In this document: piece after piece, positions 23,052-35,101 of the stretch
Layout of the letters: the number at the start of each line of letters is the position of its first letter
Numbering within the stretch: position 1 is the first letter of the stretch
NCBI GenBank assembly: GCA_001179505.1
Contig: CDMY01000201.1
Location: 97,968-161,967, forward strand
Direction of reading: 5' to 3'
DNA from: Vitrella brassicaformis
Taxonomy: Eukaryota > Sar > Vitrellaceae
DNA length: 64,000 nt
Program-made: the position numbers and the translations under genes
Notes under the pieces: model-generated
What the model was told of the DNA's origin: nothing
Seen by the model: only the letters and a program-made list of their open reading frames with translations
The model's database searches: none

Positions 23052-25867
23052 TGGCAACGAACGGTACAGCAGGATTCGCGAGCACACCCGGCAGCGGCTA
23101 CAAGAAGCGCAAGATGGAGGAGCCTCCCCCCGGCAGACTCGAGGAGGTGCGACGGCTGATCTCACCTCTCTCAAAGGACCAACTCATCGACATACTCGCA
23201 CGGGCCGCATCCGTCCACGACGATGTGTACAAGGAGGCCGAGGCTATCGTTTCAGAAAGCCCAGCCAGCAGGAGGCTCATGGTACGTATGGTCAGGTGGC
23301 ACACCATATCAAACCATGCCACACACAACACAAGGTATTTCATACCTTCTTCTTCTTCTTCTTCTCCTTCTTCTCATTGTGTGTCTTTATTTGTTGTATG
23401 TCCGTCCCGTCCGTGTGTGTGTGTGTGTGTGTGTGTGTGATACATACCGTCAGATTCGCAATGTTGCGTTCAGCACGACGGACGAGTCGTTCAACAATCT
23501 GATCAAGACGTACGGCGAGGTGGACGATGCCGTGCTGGTGCGCGAGAGGGACGGCCGGTCCAAGGGCTTCGGCTTCGTCACCTACAAGGACCTCACATCA
23601 GTCAACCGCATCCTCAAGGACACCGTCCAGCTCGACGGACGGGAGCTGCTCATCAAACTCGCCGCAGACCCATATGGATCCAACGCAAGTCGGTGGCGGC
23701 ACACACGCCTGCACGTGCCTGTGTCTGTGTCTGTGTCTGTGTTGTGTGATGTGTTGTGTGGTGGTTGGTGCTATCTGCAGAGACTCCGAATGAGGGCAAG
23801 AAGAAGCTGTTCATTCGGAATCTGAGCGACAAGACGACCAAGGACTCGCTGGCCAACGCGTTCAGCCAGTTCGGCGACATAGAGGAAACCGTCATCGTAC
23901 AAGACGTGCACGGAAAGTGAGTGAGCACACCACACACACAGATGACATCGGCCCTCCCATTTCATGCCATTTGTGTGGACGCTGTGATTGATGTCTGGCC
24001 TGGCAGGTCGAAGGGTTATGGTTTTGTGGTGTACAGTCGCCCGGAGGACGCCATCCGGGCCGTGCAGCAACCACAGAGGATCGTAGATGGTCAGTCAGCA
24101 CACTCACACACGAACCACTTACCACACCACACCACACCACACACAATCCTCAGCCCCACACGGAGTGAGTGTACCCATCTTTCCTGTGTTGCGTGTGTGC
24201 GTTGGTGCATCCATCGATCAGGTCGTATGACGTTTGTGAGTTTCGCGGCGCTGGGCAAGAACGACCGTCACGTCCATGGTGGCGGCCCCGGCGCGCCCCA
24301 CTTCGGCGGCGGCAGTCCAGGCGCCCCCCTCTCGTCAGGTGGATACTCACCCCTGCACTACTACCCCTATGCACAGCACCGACACACAGCGGCCATGCAA
24401 GGCCACATGGCCGCCGCTGCCATGGCCTACCATCGCTACCCCACACACCCTCACACCATGCACCCAAGGGCCACAGGGCCGCCCGGCTTCCCCTACCAGC
24501 CACATCAGCCGGGTGGGTACGGCTACCCGCAGTACCCCCACCCACACCAGTCGGGTGGCGACCACTCGCCATACGCCAAGGCCCACCCCCAGCCGCCCAT
24601 CCACCACTCATCGGCCTACCGCACATACGGCGCATACCTCGCCCAGCCCATGCCGCCCCCGGAGCACATGCGTGGCCGATTCGGGGGCCTCGCCGCGCCG
24701 CAGTACGGCCAGACGGGCGCCAGCGCGTCGCCCGGCGGTCGGGGAGGGGGCGGGACGGGCCAGGCCGGGTCGCCTGACACGAGGCGGGGCGGGAGGAACG
24801 CTCCCGTGCCACCGCCAGGCCAGCCCACCGGGCCGGGATCGCCGTACGCGACGCAGCACAACGGGACCCATTACAATGGACACACAGGTGCGCAAAGGGG
24901 CGGAGTGAGTGAGGGACACGGGATGGGAACCGGTAGATAGATAGGGTAGCCGTCGGTGGGTGCATAGAGATAGTGGCGTGCCGTATGACTCGTGCGTCCG
25001 ATCGACCGTACGGCTGATGGATTGGATGTGGCCTGGCCGCGTTGTCTGTGTGTGTGGTTTGTCTGTGTGTCCGTCTGGTTTTGTGTGTTTGTTTGTGTGG
25101 TCTGGTTGTAGTGTGGGTGGCTGTGGCTGTGGCTGCATCGGCATGGGTGACGTGATGGCGTGGATGGCGTGGCTGGCGTATGGATGACCTGACCACACAA
25201 CTTGACGGCAACTAGAAGAAGCAAGGGAGGGCGGGCTTGGGGGAGGGGACCGGCAATACCTCCACACACCTCACCCCACCTCACCACATCCATCCATCCA
25301 TCCATCCATCCACACACATGACATTCCATCAACCTGTATCGTGACACACGTGTATGCGATGCTGATGTTGCCTGCCTGCCTACCTGCCTCTCCCCCCCCT
25401 CCCTCCCTGCGTCTCATCTTCTCTCCCCCCTCTGCCTGGTGTTTGTGTGTGCTGTCGGTAGGAGCGGCGATGGGCGTTGCGATGGGTGGCCACTCGCCCG
25501 GCATGAGCATGATGGGGCCTCTGCAGGGCATGGGCTACTACAACTCGAGCGGCGCGGCGGCCAACGGCACGGCGGGTCTGACGTCGCACCAGATGGCGGG
25601 CGGGGGGCAGATGGGCGCCCACCACACGCAGCACGGCGGCATGGCGGCCGCGCACTACGGCCATGCAGGCCAGATGGGGCAGCAGGTGGGCAGCATGGGG
25701 CAGCAGGGCCAGGTCGGGCAGATGCCTGGACCACCACCACCCTACTACCAACAACAACAGCAGGTACGCATCGCATCAAACACATGGTGAGGGAGAGAGA
25801 GGAGGTCCTTCTATGCCTTCCTTCGTGTGTGGTGTGTTTGTGTTAGGCAGCTGGGTACCCAAGGTAG
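23052..25867 (+). CDS. Two-RRM RNA-binding protein, UBA2/hnRNP-like
   Basis: Exons 23052-23281, 23454-23688, 23781-23916, 24007-24089, 24222-24887, 25462-25763, 25847-25867 give about 557 residues. An N-terminal helix (LSKDQLIDILARAASVHDDV) is typical of plant UBP1-associated UBA2 proteins. RRM1 has RNP2 LMIRNV and RNP1 KGFGFVTY; RRM2 has LFIRNL and KGYGFVVY. The tail is rich in His, Tyr, Gly, Pro, Gln and Met and is probably disordered. The first exon begins with TG of a codon after an acceptor, so a start ATG split by an intron (A|TG GCA ACG) is likely. Other starts are an upstream Met at 22951 or the Met at 23113. One intron (24888-25461) is 574 bp. A role in pre-mRNA or mRNA control is inferred from the family. 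Confidence 0.82.
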
Positions 25868-28636
25868 CTCGATAGAGGCGGGGTTCGGGATGCCCGTCTG
25901 GGGATACATGAAGGGACAGGGAGAGAAAGGGCGTGCCTAATTAGCACACTGGCTCGTGAGTTAGTCACATACACACACACCACACAACACTGACACACGG
26001 ACAGACGGACAGACAGACGGACGGACGGACGGACGGACAGACCGAGGGACAGTTGGGGGGATGATCCATACATATGGCAGGCAGGACACTATAGTGGCGG
26101 TGGTGTTTGGTGATTGATTCATCCAATGGATAGGTCGTATCTACGTGTGTTAGTGGGGGGCCGGGTGGCTGCGGTGCAGGGTGCGGGGTGCGGGGGGATG
26201 GGAAGCTGACGGCAGATAGGCAGGCAGGCAGGCAGGCAGGCAGCCAAGGAGGGGTGGACAGGTAGACACGTGTGCGTCGCACCGTCTGTCTGTCCGTCCG
26301 TCCGCCCGTCCTTGCCGGCATGTCCTTGCTGCTGCTGATTCATGAATCAATCAATGAGCCTGACTCAACCTGACTCCCGCCTCACTCCCTGGCTCCTTTC
26401 CTCCCTGTCCCTCTCTCTCTCTCTCTCTCTTTCTCTCTTTCTCTCCTGGCGGCCTCACTGACTGCTCTCTGCCTGTCTATCGAGTTTAATTATTTCTGTG
26501 CTGGCTGGTTTGGTGGGTGGGCGGAGGGGGGCGGGGAATGAAATGGGGCAGGGGATGGATGGGAGTGGGGTGGGTGGGGCGGGTATACCCTAGTGACAGA
26601 CACGAAGAGTCGATGGATGAGTGGTGACGGAATCATGTTTCGGGCTACTTACCTGTCCAGCTATTTCTATCTATAAGTCTGTCTGTTGGCTACCGTCTTT
26701 GTTTGTATCCATCCATCCATCCATGCGTCAACGTGATCGAATGAATGCCTCCTAGCTGCCTGGCTGCCTGGCTGCTTGTTTGTATGTCTGTCTGTCTGTC
26801 TGACTGACGAATATATATGGCCAAAGTGAGAGAGAGAGAAAGCAAAGCAAGCAAAGAAGGAAGCGAGAAGCGGTGCAATCAGATCAGTGGCAATGAGGTG
26901 ACCCCTAGTTCGTATGTATGCCTGCCTGCCTGCCTGCCCACATTTCTTATGTATCCTCGTCCGTCCGTCCGCCTGTCAGTCTGTCCGTCTGTCTGCCCTT
27001 CTGCCTGGCTAGCCTCTCCCCTTCCGTCCGATCTATATGTCAAGTGTCGTTCGTTGTGTGAAGGCGTGGACAGACCGAACGAGGAAAGTGTAGTCGATTG
27101 AGATGCCAACAATTCATTCCACTGGCTGGCTGGCTGGCTGGCTGGCTCGGTCGGTCGGTCGGTCGGTGGGCGGGTGGGTCGGTGGGTTTTCGTGAGTGGG
27201 TGCGTGATTGATGGTTCATCGTTGAAAGCGCCAGCCGGCCACCGGCTGGCCAACCGATGGGACGTCACGCATCTATCTACCTAACTGTCTGTCTATCTGC
27301 TTGTTTGGTGTCATCTGCCCGCCTGCCTGCCTGCCTGCCTCTCTGTTCATGTGTGTGTGTTCGTGTCTGTGTATGTGTATGTGAATGTGTATGTGTGTGT
27401 GTGGATGATTCTGATTGAGAGTCATGCATGTGCGTGAGTGACGTGCTTGTTGCTACTATATAATGAAACCAATCGATGGATGGATGATCGTAGTGCCCAT
27501 TCCACCCCGCCCCCACCCCGCCACCCCATCCCTTGCTATCTATCTGCATGTGAGTTCACCGTATTTATGACACGGAGAGAGAGAGAGACAACAAGAGAGA
27601 GAGAGAGACAGGTACACACTCTGGCTGGCTGGTTTAATCGTTGGTCTCTTGATGGAGGCGCTTGCTGGTGGTGCTGATGTGATGGTGGATGGATGGTGCT
27701 CGTATACATCGTCCATTGGGGGGCTTAGCTTAGCGTCTATGCTGCTTCCTTCCTGGCCCTTCTACGCAGGTCAGGTGGGTCCCTCCCTCCCTCCCTCTCC
27801 TCTCTCTCTTTTCCCCTCTTGTTTGTGTAGCGGTTGGTATGTATTATCTGCCGGCCGGCACAGTTTTGCCCCCCTCTCTCTCTTTCTCGCGTACCTTCCT
27901 CTGCCTCCTGACTGCCTGCCTGCCTGCTGGCGCACCCATGCATCCAGCTGCCGCCCGACCCCACACACATGCCATGGCATGCGTGTGTGATGGCGGGTGG
28001 CCCGACCGACAGCACACAAACACATGTTATCTATGGTTCGATCGATCTCTCACCCACGCGTGACGTACACACACGATGTGAATAAACACCAAGTAGAGTG
28101 ATGGCGGATATGATGGATGGCCAATGATTGCAATCAATGAAGGGTGCATGCATGCATGCCATGACTGACGGTGGTGTGGTCGGATCGGATGGATGGATGG
28201 CTGGATGCGATGCGATGCGATGCGATGCATGGTTGATGGTATGGTATGGTCGGTTGACTAGTTTGGTAGACAGTAGGAGCTTCTCATTCAATGCCGCTAC
28301 TCTGTATACGACGTGCACTACCCGCTTTCGCAGAAAGTAAGAAACAAAAGCCTTTTCCTTCCCGTACCACTGATAAACTGATCGATGCGTCTCGTCCACT
28401 CAGTCACTCACAAGCACCGCTACCAAATGTCTCCCCCCTTAGCTAACGAATCTACTTAGCCTAGCCTACAGTAGGTGTGAATCTGTCTACACACGCACAC
28501 CCCGACAGACAGACACCTCAGGTCGGTGTCTTGCTACCGCTGACTCTGCCGGCTCCCTCCAGCCCCATTCTCTTGGCCTGGCTCCTCTCGCTCTTGCTGG
28601 CCTTCTTCCTCTCGTACGTTATCGTCACGCCATGCT
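25868..28636. other. Long tail-to-tail intergenic region packed with tetranucleotide repeats
   Basis: This 2.8-kb region has no supported gene. Repeats include (GGAC)n at about 25997-26043, (GGCA)n at 26219-26244, (CTGG)n then (CGGT)n at about 27122-27169, GAGA tracts near 27575-27610 and (GATGC)n at 28204-28228. A minus-strand frame at 28031-28399 has mixed composition but no partner exons or homology that I recognise. Confidence 0.65.
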
Positions 28637-29657
28637 TCAGCTGTGTCTCCTGCTGCTCCTGCTGCTGATGAAGCTCCTGGACCCTCTTGCCCCCCCACTG
28701 CTCTCCGCCATTGACGAGCTCTCCGAAACGGCAAATGACGCGCCCGGCAGCTGCAGCAGACGGCTGGTTGCGCGTGTGTATGGCGGCCGGATGGAGGCTG
28801 GGATGCCCACTGGTGGGACGATGAGCTTTCTGTCTCCCGGTGTGCTGTCAGATGTCTTCCTCGTGTATGGGGCGTCTTCCCTCTGCTGCTGCTGCTGCTG
28901 TCTCCCGCCAGGCGAGCCCTCGTGACCACAGTGGGGGCAGCTGATGGAGCCAGACTTCTCCAGCAATTGCTCTGCAGTGGCGGTCACAAGCTGATTGCAC
29001 CCCCTGCACACCGCCTGGATGCTCGAGTTCCTGCCAGATGTGGAAATGTCCGCCAAGAAAACCTCATATGCGAGATGTCTCCTGTTCTGCCGACAGGCGT
29101 CACAGAACTCTCGAAAATCGTCGTCACGCCCCGCCCACGCGTCGACGATGGCGTCTTTCCTCGCCCAGCAATCGGTGCAGATGATCTCGAGCCTCTTACC
29201 CACCTGAGCGGGGCCCCTGTAGCCGCAGTCGGTGCAGTAGACATTCGCGACACGATACCTGCTTTACCCACCCAACATCACATACACCCGCACCCACACA
29301 TGTGCAGTGGTGTGATGGATCGGAAAACTCATCAGACTGACTCTCACGCCCAGAATGAATGAATGATTGAATGATACCTGCTAAGAGGGACAGGCTTCGC
29401 GGGCAGACGGGCGCGCTGGAAGGTCCGGCAGTCTGGGCACTGCAGAGCGATAAAATAGATACGGGGGATACGGGGGCTTAATACAGACAGCTCACTTGGA
29501 AGTCGATATCGATGAACCCGACTGCCAGAACAGACGTCTTGCAGGCGCCACAAATGACGCTCGGCCGCTGTGAGATGAAGCTCTCCCCCTCGAAGAAGTA
29601 CTGCAAACTTCGTTTCGCACCACAGCTCGGGCAAACGAATTGAATTGCAGACACCAT
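28637..29657 (-). CDS. Multi zinc-ribbon (CxxC-rich) protein, function unknown
   Basis: Exons 29657-29496, 29439-29378, 29258-28637 give 281 residues. Eight CxxC pairs are visible: C9/C12, C37/C40, C55/C58, C83/C86, then in ICTDC, FCDAC, VCRGC and CPHCGHEG. They suggest four zinc ribbons or treble-clef knuckles in tandem. A poly-Gln run and a Ser/Arg-rich tail (RSFISSRSSRRHS) follow. The spacing is like zinc ribbons of transcription and ribosome factors, but no family is recognised. RNA or protein binding is inference. Confidence 0.6.
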
Positions 29658-30652
29658 TGGTGGTGCGCTCTTCCTCCCTTACTCCCTCATCTGTCCCTTC
29701 TCACTTGGAAGAGTTTGTACGTCTTTTCGGCATCGATGACTGCATTTCTGGGCCTCAAGCAACTGCTGAAGAGGGCGCGGCAGGCGTGCTGACACATCGC
29801 AGTCTCATGCGCCGTCTCAGCCCCCAAAGCCAGGGGGGCCCAAAGTCTAGACTTCCCAAAAAGTTAACCAAGTCTGTCTGTGCTTTCAGTAGGTCTGTCT
29901 GTGCTGTCGAACGTGCATGGCCTTAGGCTACATAAAGCAATGCTTGAATCAACGCATTATGGACTTCATAATCGGTCCACCACCGATTGCGTCCATCAGA
30001 GCACACTTGCATATATATTTCTCAAGTGACACGTGCACTCTTGACATGGGTGTGTCCACTTGCCAGTGTCCCCCTTGCTGCAGTGCCTTCATGACCGAAT
30101 CGACGCTTCTCGTGGCATCGACCAGGTCATTAAGCAGCAGCAACAACGTGAGACACAGACAGCGTGAGACACAGACACCTGAAGGGCAGAAGGTGAGTGT
30201 CAGGTGTCGGTCGACACACGATCTGAGCAAGTCTCTCGAGTATATATATACACCAACATGGCAACCGTAGATGCGTCCATGGCTTTTAAAACATCCTTAC
30301 ACGTACGTCGTCGAAAAACGAGGCCCATCGCTGGCTGAGGCTGAGTGCAAGAGGAAGGAAGGAAAATGAGCCATGCAGCCCCACTCACTCACTGGCAGGC
30401 TATCGCATCACATCGCATCACATCACATCACATCACATCATGTCGATCACATCGAGAACGCCCCTCTAGTCAGTCAGTGAGTGCGTGAGCATATGTACAA
30501 GATGCGTTTCGCACGGTGTCATCAGAAAGGGGCCCGCCGCTCTCCCCCTTACAATCCTCTCCTACCCCCCAGCCCCTAACCACTTGCCTGACCTACGCAC
30601 CAGGTCTCGCTACACACACCACACCACCCCATCCCACCCATTGCCTGTCTGC
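29658..30652. other. Intergenic region with a possible small minus-strand gene
   Basis: Most of this 1-kb stretch is unassigned. A minus-strand pair of frames (30328-about 30208 and about 30166-29949) could be joined by a 41-bp intron to give about 110 residues including LLLLLNDLVDATRSVDSVMK. Homology is not recognised and the antisense frame is open too, so it is not called as a gene. A (CATCA)n-type repeat lies at 30403-30440. Confidence 0.3.
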
Positions 30653-32440
30653 CTACACCAGCGACACAGCCCCCTCCACACTGCCATTTCTCGTCGGTAC
30701 CCCGCTGCTGATCGTGCTCGTACTGGCGGGCACGGCCTTGTGTGGCCGCGCCCCGTTGACCGCTGCCCCGCCCATCTTGCCCTCCCCCATAAATGCATCC
30801 AGATCCGCCATGGCTCGGTCGGGGTCGAAGTCGTCCCCCGCCGCTCCGTTGATGGCGGCCCCGTCCAGCTGTGATGTGCTGAAGAAGTCGTCGTCGATGC
30901 CGTTCTCCAGCTCGTGGTCGTCCTCATCGTGGATGGCGAACAGCTGGGGGCCGCCTGCTCCTACTGCTGATGACGTGTGGGTGTGGGTGTGGGTGTCGGT
31001 GTGGTTGGTGCTGGCGGTGGTGGTGGTGCCGTTGGCCAGCTGGTGGTTGAGTGACGTGTAGAAGGGAGGGGGCGGGGGTGGGGGCTGGTGCAGCAGGGGG
31101 ATCGGTGGCGAGAGGTCAGCACGCGCTGACGGCTCTATCTCCTCCTCGGTGCCGTCGATGAAGTCGGCCAGGTTGTTGGCTTCGGCAGCCATGGGCACGA
31201 CCTCTATGTTGTGCGAGTGCGGGTCGCCCCCATACATGTAGGTGTGGGTGTCATGGTGGGGGTAGAAGGGGTTGGGGGGAGGGGGCTGCTGCGGCTGCGG
31301 CTGCTCGTGCGCCTTGGCGCCTATCACACCCTCACCTGAATGATACACACACACAGATAGATACACATCTTAGAAACCTGCCATTGCCTTGCTCTGCTGC
31401 CGTCCGTTGTGTGTCCTCACTCACCAATATCGTCAAGCTCCTCATCAAACTCGTCGAGGAAGCCCCTCCTCGCCCCCCTGCTATCGGGCCCCATTCCCAG
31501 ACCCCCCGTCACGTGCACACTACTGCTACGACTCGATGACGCCGATACGGCGTTGCCCGGCGGGTACGTCAGCACACCAGACGAGCTGCTCGCCGGATGG
31601 TCTTGCGGGGCCGGGGCGGTCTCGGGCACTGGTGGGGTGTCGATGCGCACATGGAGGGCGTCTGCCCTTGTGTGGGCGTGGCTGTGCGTGTGGGTAGTAT
31701 GGGTGCCCTCCTCGACGCCCTTCCAGTCGTCGTCTGTGTGGGGTGGTTGTGTCTGGGCGGGCTGTGGGCTCTGCTGCTGTGCGGATGTGGTGGGCTTGAG
31801 CTCTGTCTTGTGCTGGGAGGGCTTGGGTGGCCGGTTGGACGAGCGGCCGTGACGAGACTTGGACTGAACACAAAACAACAGAGAGAGTCAAGGGAGCGCG
31901 AGCCGACAGATCTGTGTGTTTTGTTCCCTCCCTCCCTCCCTCCCTCTCTCCTTACGTGTGTCGGGCTGTCCGAGTCGCCTCGCTTGCCACCACCCTGGCG
32001 CCGCTGGCTCATGTACGCCAATATCTCATCCTGACACACACCACACCACCACACGAATCGACACGTCGTCAGCACGCACACGAGATCTGGTCTGTCCCTC
32101 CGTGACCCGTTCGTTCACTGACCTGCGACAGCGCCTTGGGCTCCTCCTCTCCCTCCGAGTCCATGACCACCCCCATGGCGCCCTCCCTACTCGACGACGA
32201 CCCAGCAGATCCTCCCGCGCGCATCTGCATCGGTCCGACATGCGCCGCATCGTCGGTGTGGGTGAGGAGGCCGTCGATCTCGAAGTCTTCGTGCTTGTCG
32301 GTGTAGGGGTTGCTCTTCTGCCCGGTGAGTGCGCCGCATGCGCCTCGCCGCCGTCCGGACATGCCATACACGCAGTTGCACAGGCCCTTCAGGCGATGGT
32401 ACAGGTACAGAAACATGATGAGGGATGGAGTCGTGCTCAA
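30653..32440 (-). CDS. Acidic, mostly disordered protein with conserved-looking N-terminus, unknown function
   Basis: Exons 32440-32123, 32030-31956, 31863-31425, 31335-30653 give 504 residues; a Met at 32416 would give 496. The N-terminus MFLYLYHRLKGLCNCVYG is amphipathic and Cys-containing, followed by a basic stretch and TDKHEDFEIDGLL. A structured-looking segment DEILAYMSQRRQ is encoded by exon 2. The rest is rich in Pro, His, Gln and Ser with acidic patches (FLDEFDEELDDIGE; AIHDEDDHELENGIDDDFF). All phases agree. No family is recognised; the acidic patches could be interaction motifs. A TGCGAGCTTCG motif is 44 bp upstream of the start. Confidence 0.55.
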
Positions 32441-32947
32441 CGAAGACGCCGAAACAGACGCGAATCAGTGGGTTCAAGTTCACTGCGAGCTTCGAGAATG
32501 TGTTTTGTCGGCGCGTGCTCTAGACCGTCTTCATTGCATTCTCTGATGGTTGCATCGCCGTCACAGCCGATCCGCCCTCCATGAAAGTCATTGCCGACTC
32601 GTTTGCTGGTGAGTCAGCAGTGACATCCATGCACGCCGGCCTAGCTGTGGCAACGACATAGATCCCCCTGCGTCAGTGTTGGTGTGTGCCTGCGTCGGTC
32701 ACGTCCCGCCCTGTGAACGCACTCTGGAAGCGAGAGGCGTCTCGCTCCTGGAGTCCCTGTACATCTGCGGCGGCACCGACTCGGACAAAGACCAACATGG
32801 GCAGCGCAAGACAAGCAGCAGAGAGAAAGATGCGCAATGCCAACGGAAAAACCATCGCTCAGCAGTCACATCGCCATCAATCAACACCGACGAAGACCCC
32901 CCTCTCCCCCTTTCCCCACCCCCACCATCCGTCGCACTTGTCATCCG
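32441..32947. other. Intergenic region upstream of the acidic-protein gene
   Basis: This contains the presumed promoter of the gene ending at 30653 and the 3' flank of the GLTSCR1-like gene. A TGCGAGCTTCG site is at 32484-32494. No coding exon is supported. Confidence 0.5.
32484..32494 (+). promoter_or_regulatory. TGCGAGCTTCG promoter motif
   Basis: This has 10 of 11 matches to TGCGAGCTTAG, 44 bp upstream of the start of the minus-strand acidic-protein gene. Confidence 0.4.
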
Positions 32948-33112
32948 TCATCCCTGGCTGAAGGGCTGCATGAATGCGGCGGGGTTGACGGGCGCGTTGG
33001 GGAACTGACTGGTCGGCATGGTGGGGAACTGGGAAGGCGGGATGCTCGCGAACTGCTGCATGGGGGCGCGAGGCGCCATACGCTGCATCAGCGACTTGTT
33101 CTCCTACACACA

Positions 33113-33143
<31 letters not shown>

Positions 33144-34125
33144 CCACGCGGTCTCTGGGCTGAGAGGGTCAGTTTCCGTGATATGTGTGGTCGGTTGGCT
33201 CACCATGTCGAGTTGTCTGATGAGTTTCTTGCGCTCGTCGACGCGCCTCGCGGCAGTCGCCTCTGCTATCTTCGATGCCATCAACGCCTGAACCACACAC
33301 CACACACACACACACACACAAACCTCACGTCACTATCCGTGTCGGTGTCTGTCTGTTCGCCCCTCCCTGTCACTCCGCACCTTCTCCACAGGTCCCTCGT
33401 CTTTGCATCGGTCGATGACTGTGGCGAGGTCAGCCTCCAGCTTCTGCCGACGACGCTTACGGTCACGCAACGCCTCACCCTCGGCAGCCGCTGCATGCAT
33501 GGGCATGGATGGATGGGGTGGATCCACAGAACACGCAGACAATATGCCATGCCATCAAATACGTCCCTGTTACATGCATGTGTGTGTGGGTGGGTGTTTC
33601 CTGCAGGGCACCTCCCTCACCGGCAGCCTCTGGGTCGACGCCTTTGTAGTGCAGCGGCTGGTCGGTGTAGTAGACGTGGTAGGGCACGAGGCCCTCCAGC
33701 ACGTCGCGCACCGTCTTGAACGGCTCCAGCGCCTTCCTGTGATCCCCTATCACAACCTGACGGTCGTGCGCCTCATGCCGCCGCAACCTGATGATGAGCA
33801 CACAAACACACGCACACGCACACGTGCACACCCATACCCATCTCTGCCTGCCTGTGTGGTGCTGAAAGGCCGCTCACCGCTGTCTCTTCTTGGCCTGGTT
33901 GATCTCGAATTCCTCGAGGAGCTTCAGAGGCTGAGAGAAGCGCTTGAGAGCTGGATCAAGGCCCTTGCGGGCGGCGCCATAGTGCGCCAGGGGTCGGAGA
34001 GGGGGTTGTTTGTGCTGGCCGTGCTGTCTGGATGCCCCTCGGCCATCGACCGGCGCTGTCATGGCGTGTGCGGCTGACTGGGACGCACTCATGTGCTGCA
34101 AGGGACGCTCTGATGGCTGTGACAT
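32948..34125 (-). CDS. GLTSCR1/BICRA-domain-like protein (candidate SWI/SNF subunit)
   Basis: Exons 34125-33878, 33787-33621, 33490-33381, 33287-33204, 33103-32948 give 254 residues. The segment ALEPFKTVRDVLEGLVPYHV (about 102-122) matches the core of the GLTSCR1/BICRA conserved domain, whose hallmark is a LxxLLPYHV-like motif. That domain tethers BRD9 and SMARCC in the animal ncBAF complex, with plant equivalents. Two charged helical segments (RKRRRQKLEADLATVIDRCK; VDERKKLIRQLDM) and a Met/Pro/Phe-rich tail follow. Nuclear chromatin function is inferred from the motif alone. Upstream, 168 bp separate it from the divergent RING gene. Confidence 0.62.
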
Positions 34126-34144
34126 TGGGTTTGGCAGCGCTAAG

Positions 34145-34190
34145 TAGCCCTAGGGGCTAGTCCGTGAAACTATGGTCAAAGGCGAGCTGA
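34145..34190. promoter_or_regulatory. Palindrome and weak TGCGAGCT-like site in divergent promoter
   Basis: Between the GLTSCR1-like and RING genes (34126-34293), a perfect TAGCCC/GGGGCTA palindrome (34145-34160) is followed by GGCGAGCTGA (34181-34190), which resembles the shared promoter motif with changes. Confidence 0.35.
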
Positions 34191-34293
34191 AAGCCGGACC
34201 AATTCCGACTTCCACTAACCAGTCAGTGACACCTCGACCACAACAGCCTTTGCAAGAAAGGCCGCGACAGTTCGTCTGCGCCAGAGCTTCGCC

Positions 34294-35101
34294 ATGGATC
34301 CGTCCATTGCCGTGTCAGTCTTCTGGCTGGTGCTCTCCCTGCTGCGGCAGGCCCTGCACCTCTGCATCAACATCGCCGGGTACCTGATCAGGATCATCCT
34401 GACCGTCCTGCCGACCATCATCCATGGGTTGGCCAGCCTCGTGTGGGAGCTCACGGTGGAGGCCTGCCGTCAACTCGGGTGGAAGATGACCACGGCCATC
34501 ATGCTCATGGGCATCGGGGCTATCGTCATCGGAGGGTTCGCGTTGCACTGGTGCGCCGCGGCCCTGGCGTCCACTCGTCGGGCCCGACCTGTACCTGCGC
34601 CCCGGCCGTACCGTCGTCATGTGATTGGGGGGGATGTATGGGTCCGCAAGGCTGCACGGCCGCGTCAAATCGAGAATGAGAACCGACAAGACGATGCAGA
34701 GGGGGATGCCACCTGTGAGCGCGCGGCACAGACACGGTGTTGTTGTTGTGATTCTGTCTGTGTGCGTGTGTGTGTGTGTGTGTGCGTTGTGGGTCTGCTC
34801 CTTATTGCAGGTGGCATATGTGCTTCGAGTATGAGAGGGTTGAGCGTCCGCCAGTACCCCTGCTGCATGAGCAAGGTCCGTTCTGTGAACAAAAGCAAGA
34901 AAAGTTATCCATCCATCCATCCGTCGAGGTGTGCATGTGTCACAGGTGTGCACGTCGTGTTACAAGACATGGCGGGTGGAGAGGGGTACGTGCCCCTACT
35001 GCAATGTCGACCTGGACCAGCTGGAGCGCAAGGCCAAACTGATGGAACGCATGGCGCTGCATGGCGACGCCATCCGGAGGGCCCGCCGCACATGCCTCTG
35101 A
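34294..35101 (+). CDS. Membrane RING-finger protein, probable E3 ubiquitin ligase
   Basis: Exons 34294-34714, 34811-34875, 34946-35101 give 213 residues. The first ~95 residues contain two or three membrane helices (VFWLVLSLLRQALHLCINI; TTAIMLMGIGAIVIGGFAL). The C-terminus is a RING finger assembled across exons 1 to 3: C141, C144, C158, C159, C164, C167, C178 and C181, with CGIC, CCMSKVCTSCYKTW and CPYC. The spacing resembles the SIP5-like form, where a CC pair replaces Cys-His. A helix (LERKAKLMERMALHGDAI) ends the protein. The long read-through frame in exon 1 hides the RING; only splicing restores it. Ligase activity and membrane location are inferred. Confidence 0.78.

Noticed and set aside
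24150-25267. Long minus-strand frames antisense to the RRM gene
   Set aside because: They mirror the Pro/His/Gly-rich tail in GC-rich DNA and lack domain signatures.
25868-28230. Regular tetranucleotide arrays considered as CRISPR-like or satellite repeats
   Set aside because: They are simple microsatellites without unique spacers, in a eukaryotic genome.
28031-28399. Minus-strand frame MDETHRSVYQWYGKEKAFVS...
   Set aside because: It has no splice partners or recognised homology, ends in repeat-derived sequence and lies in a tail-to-tail intergenic region.
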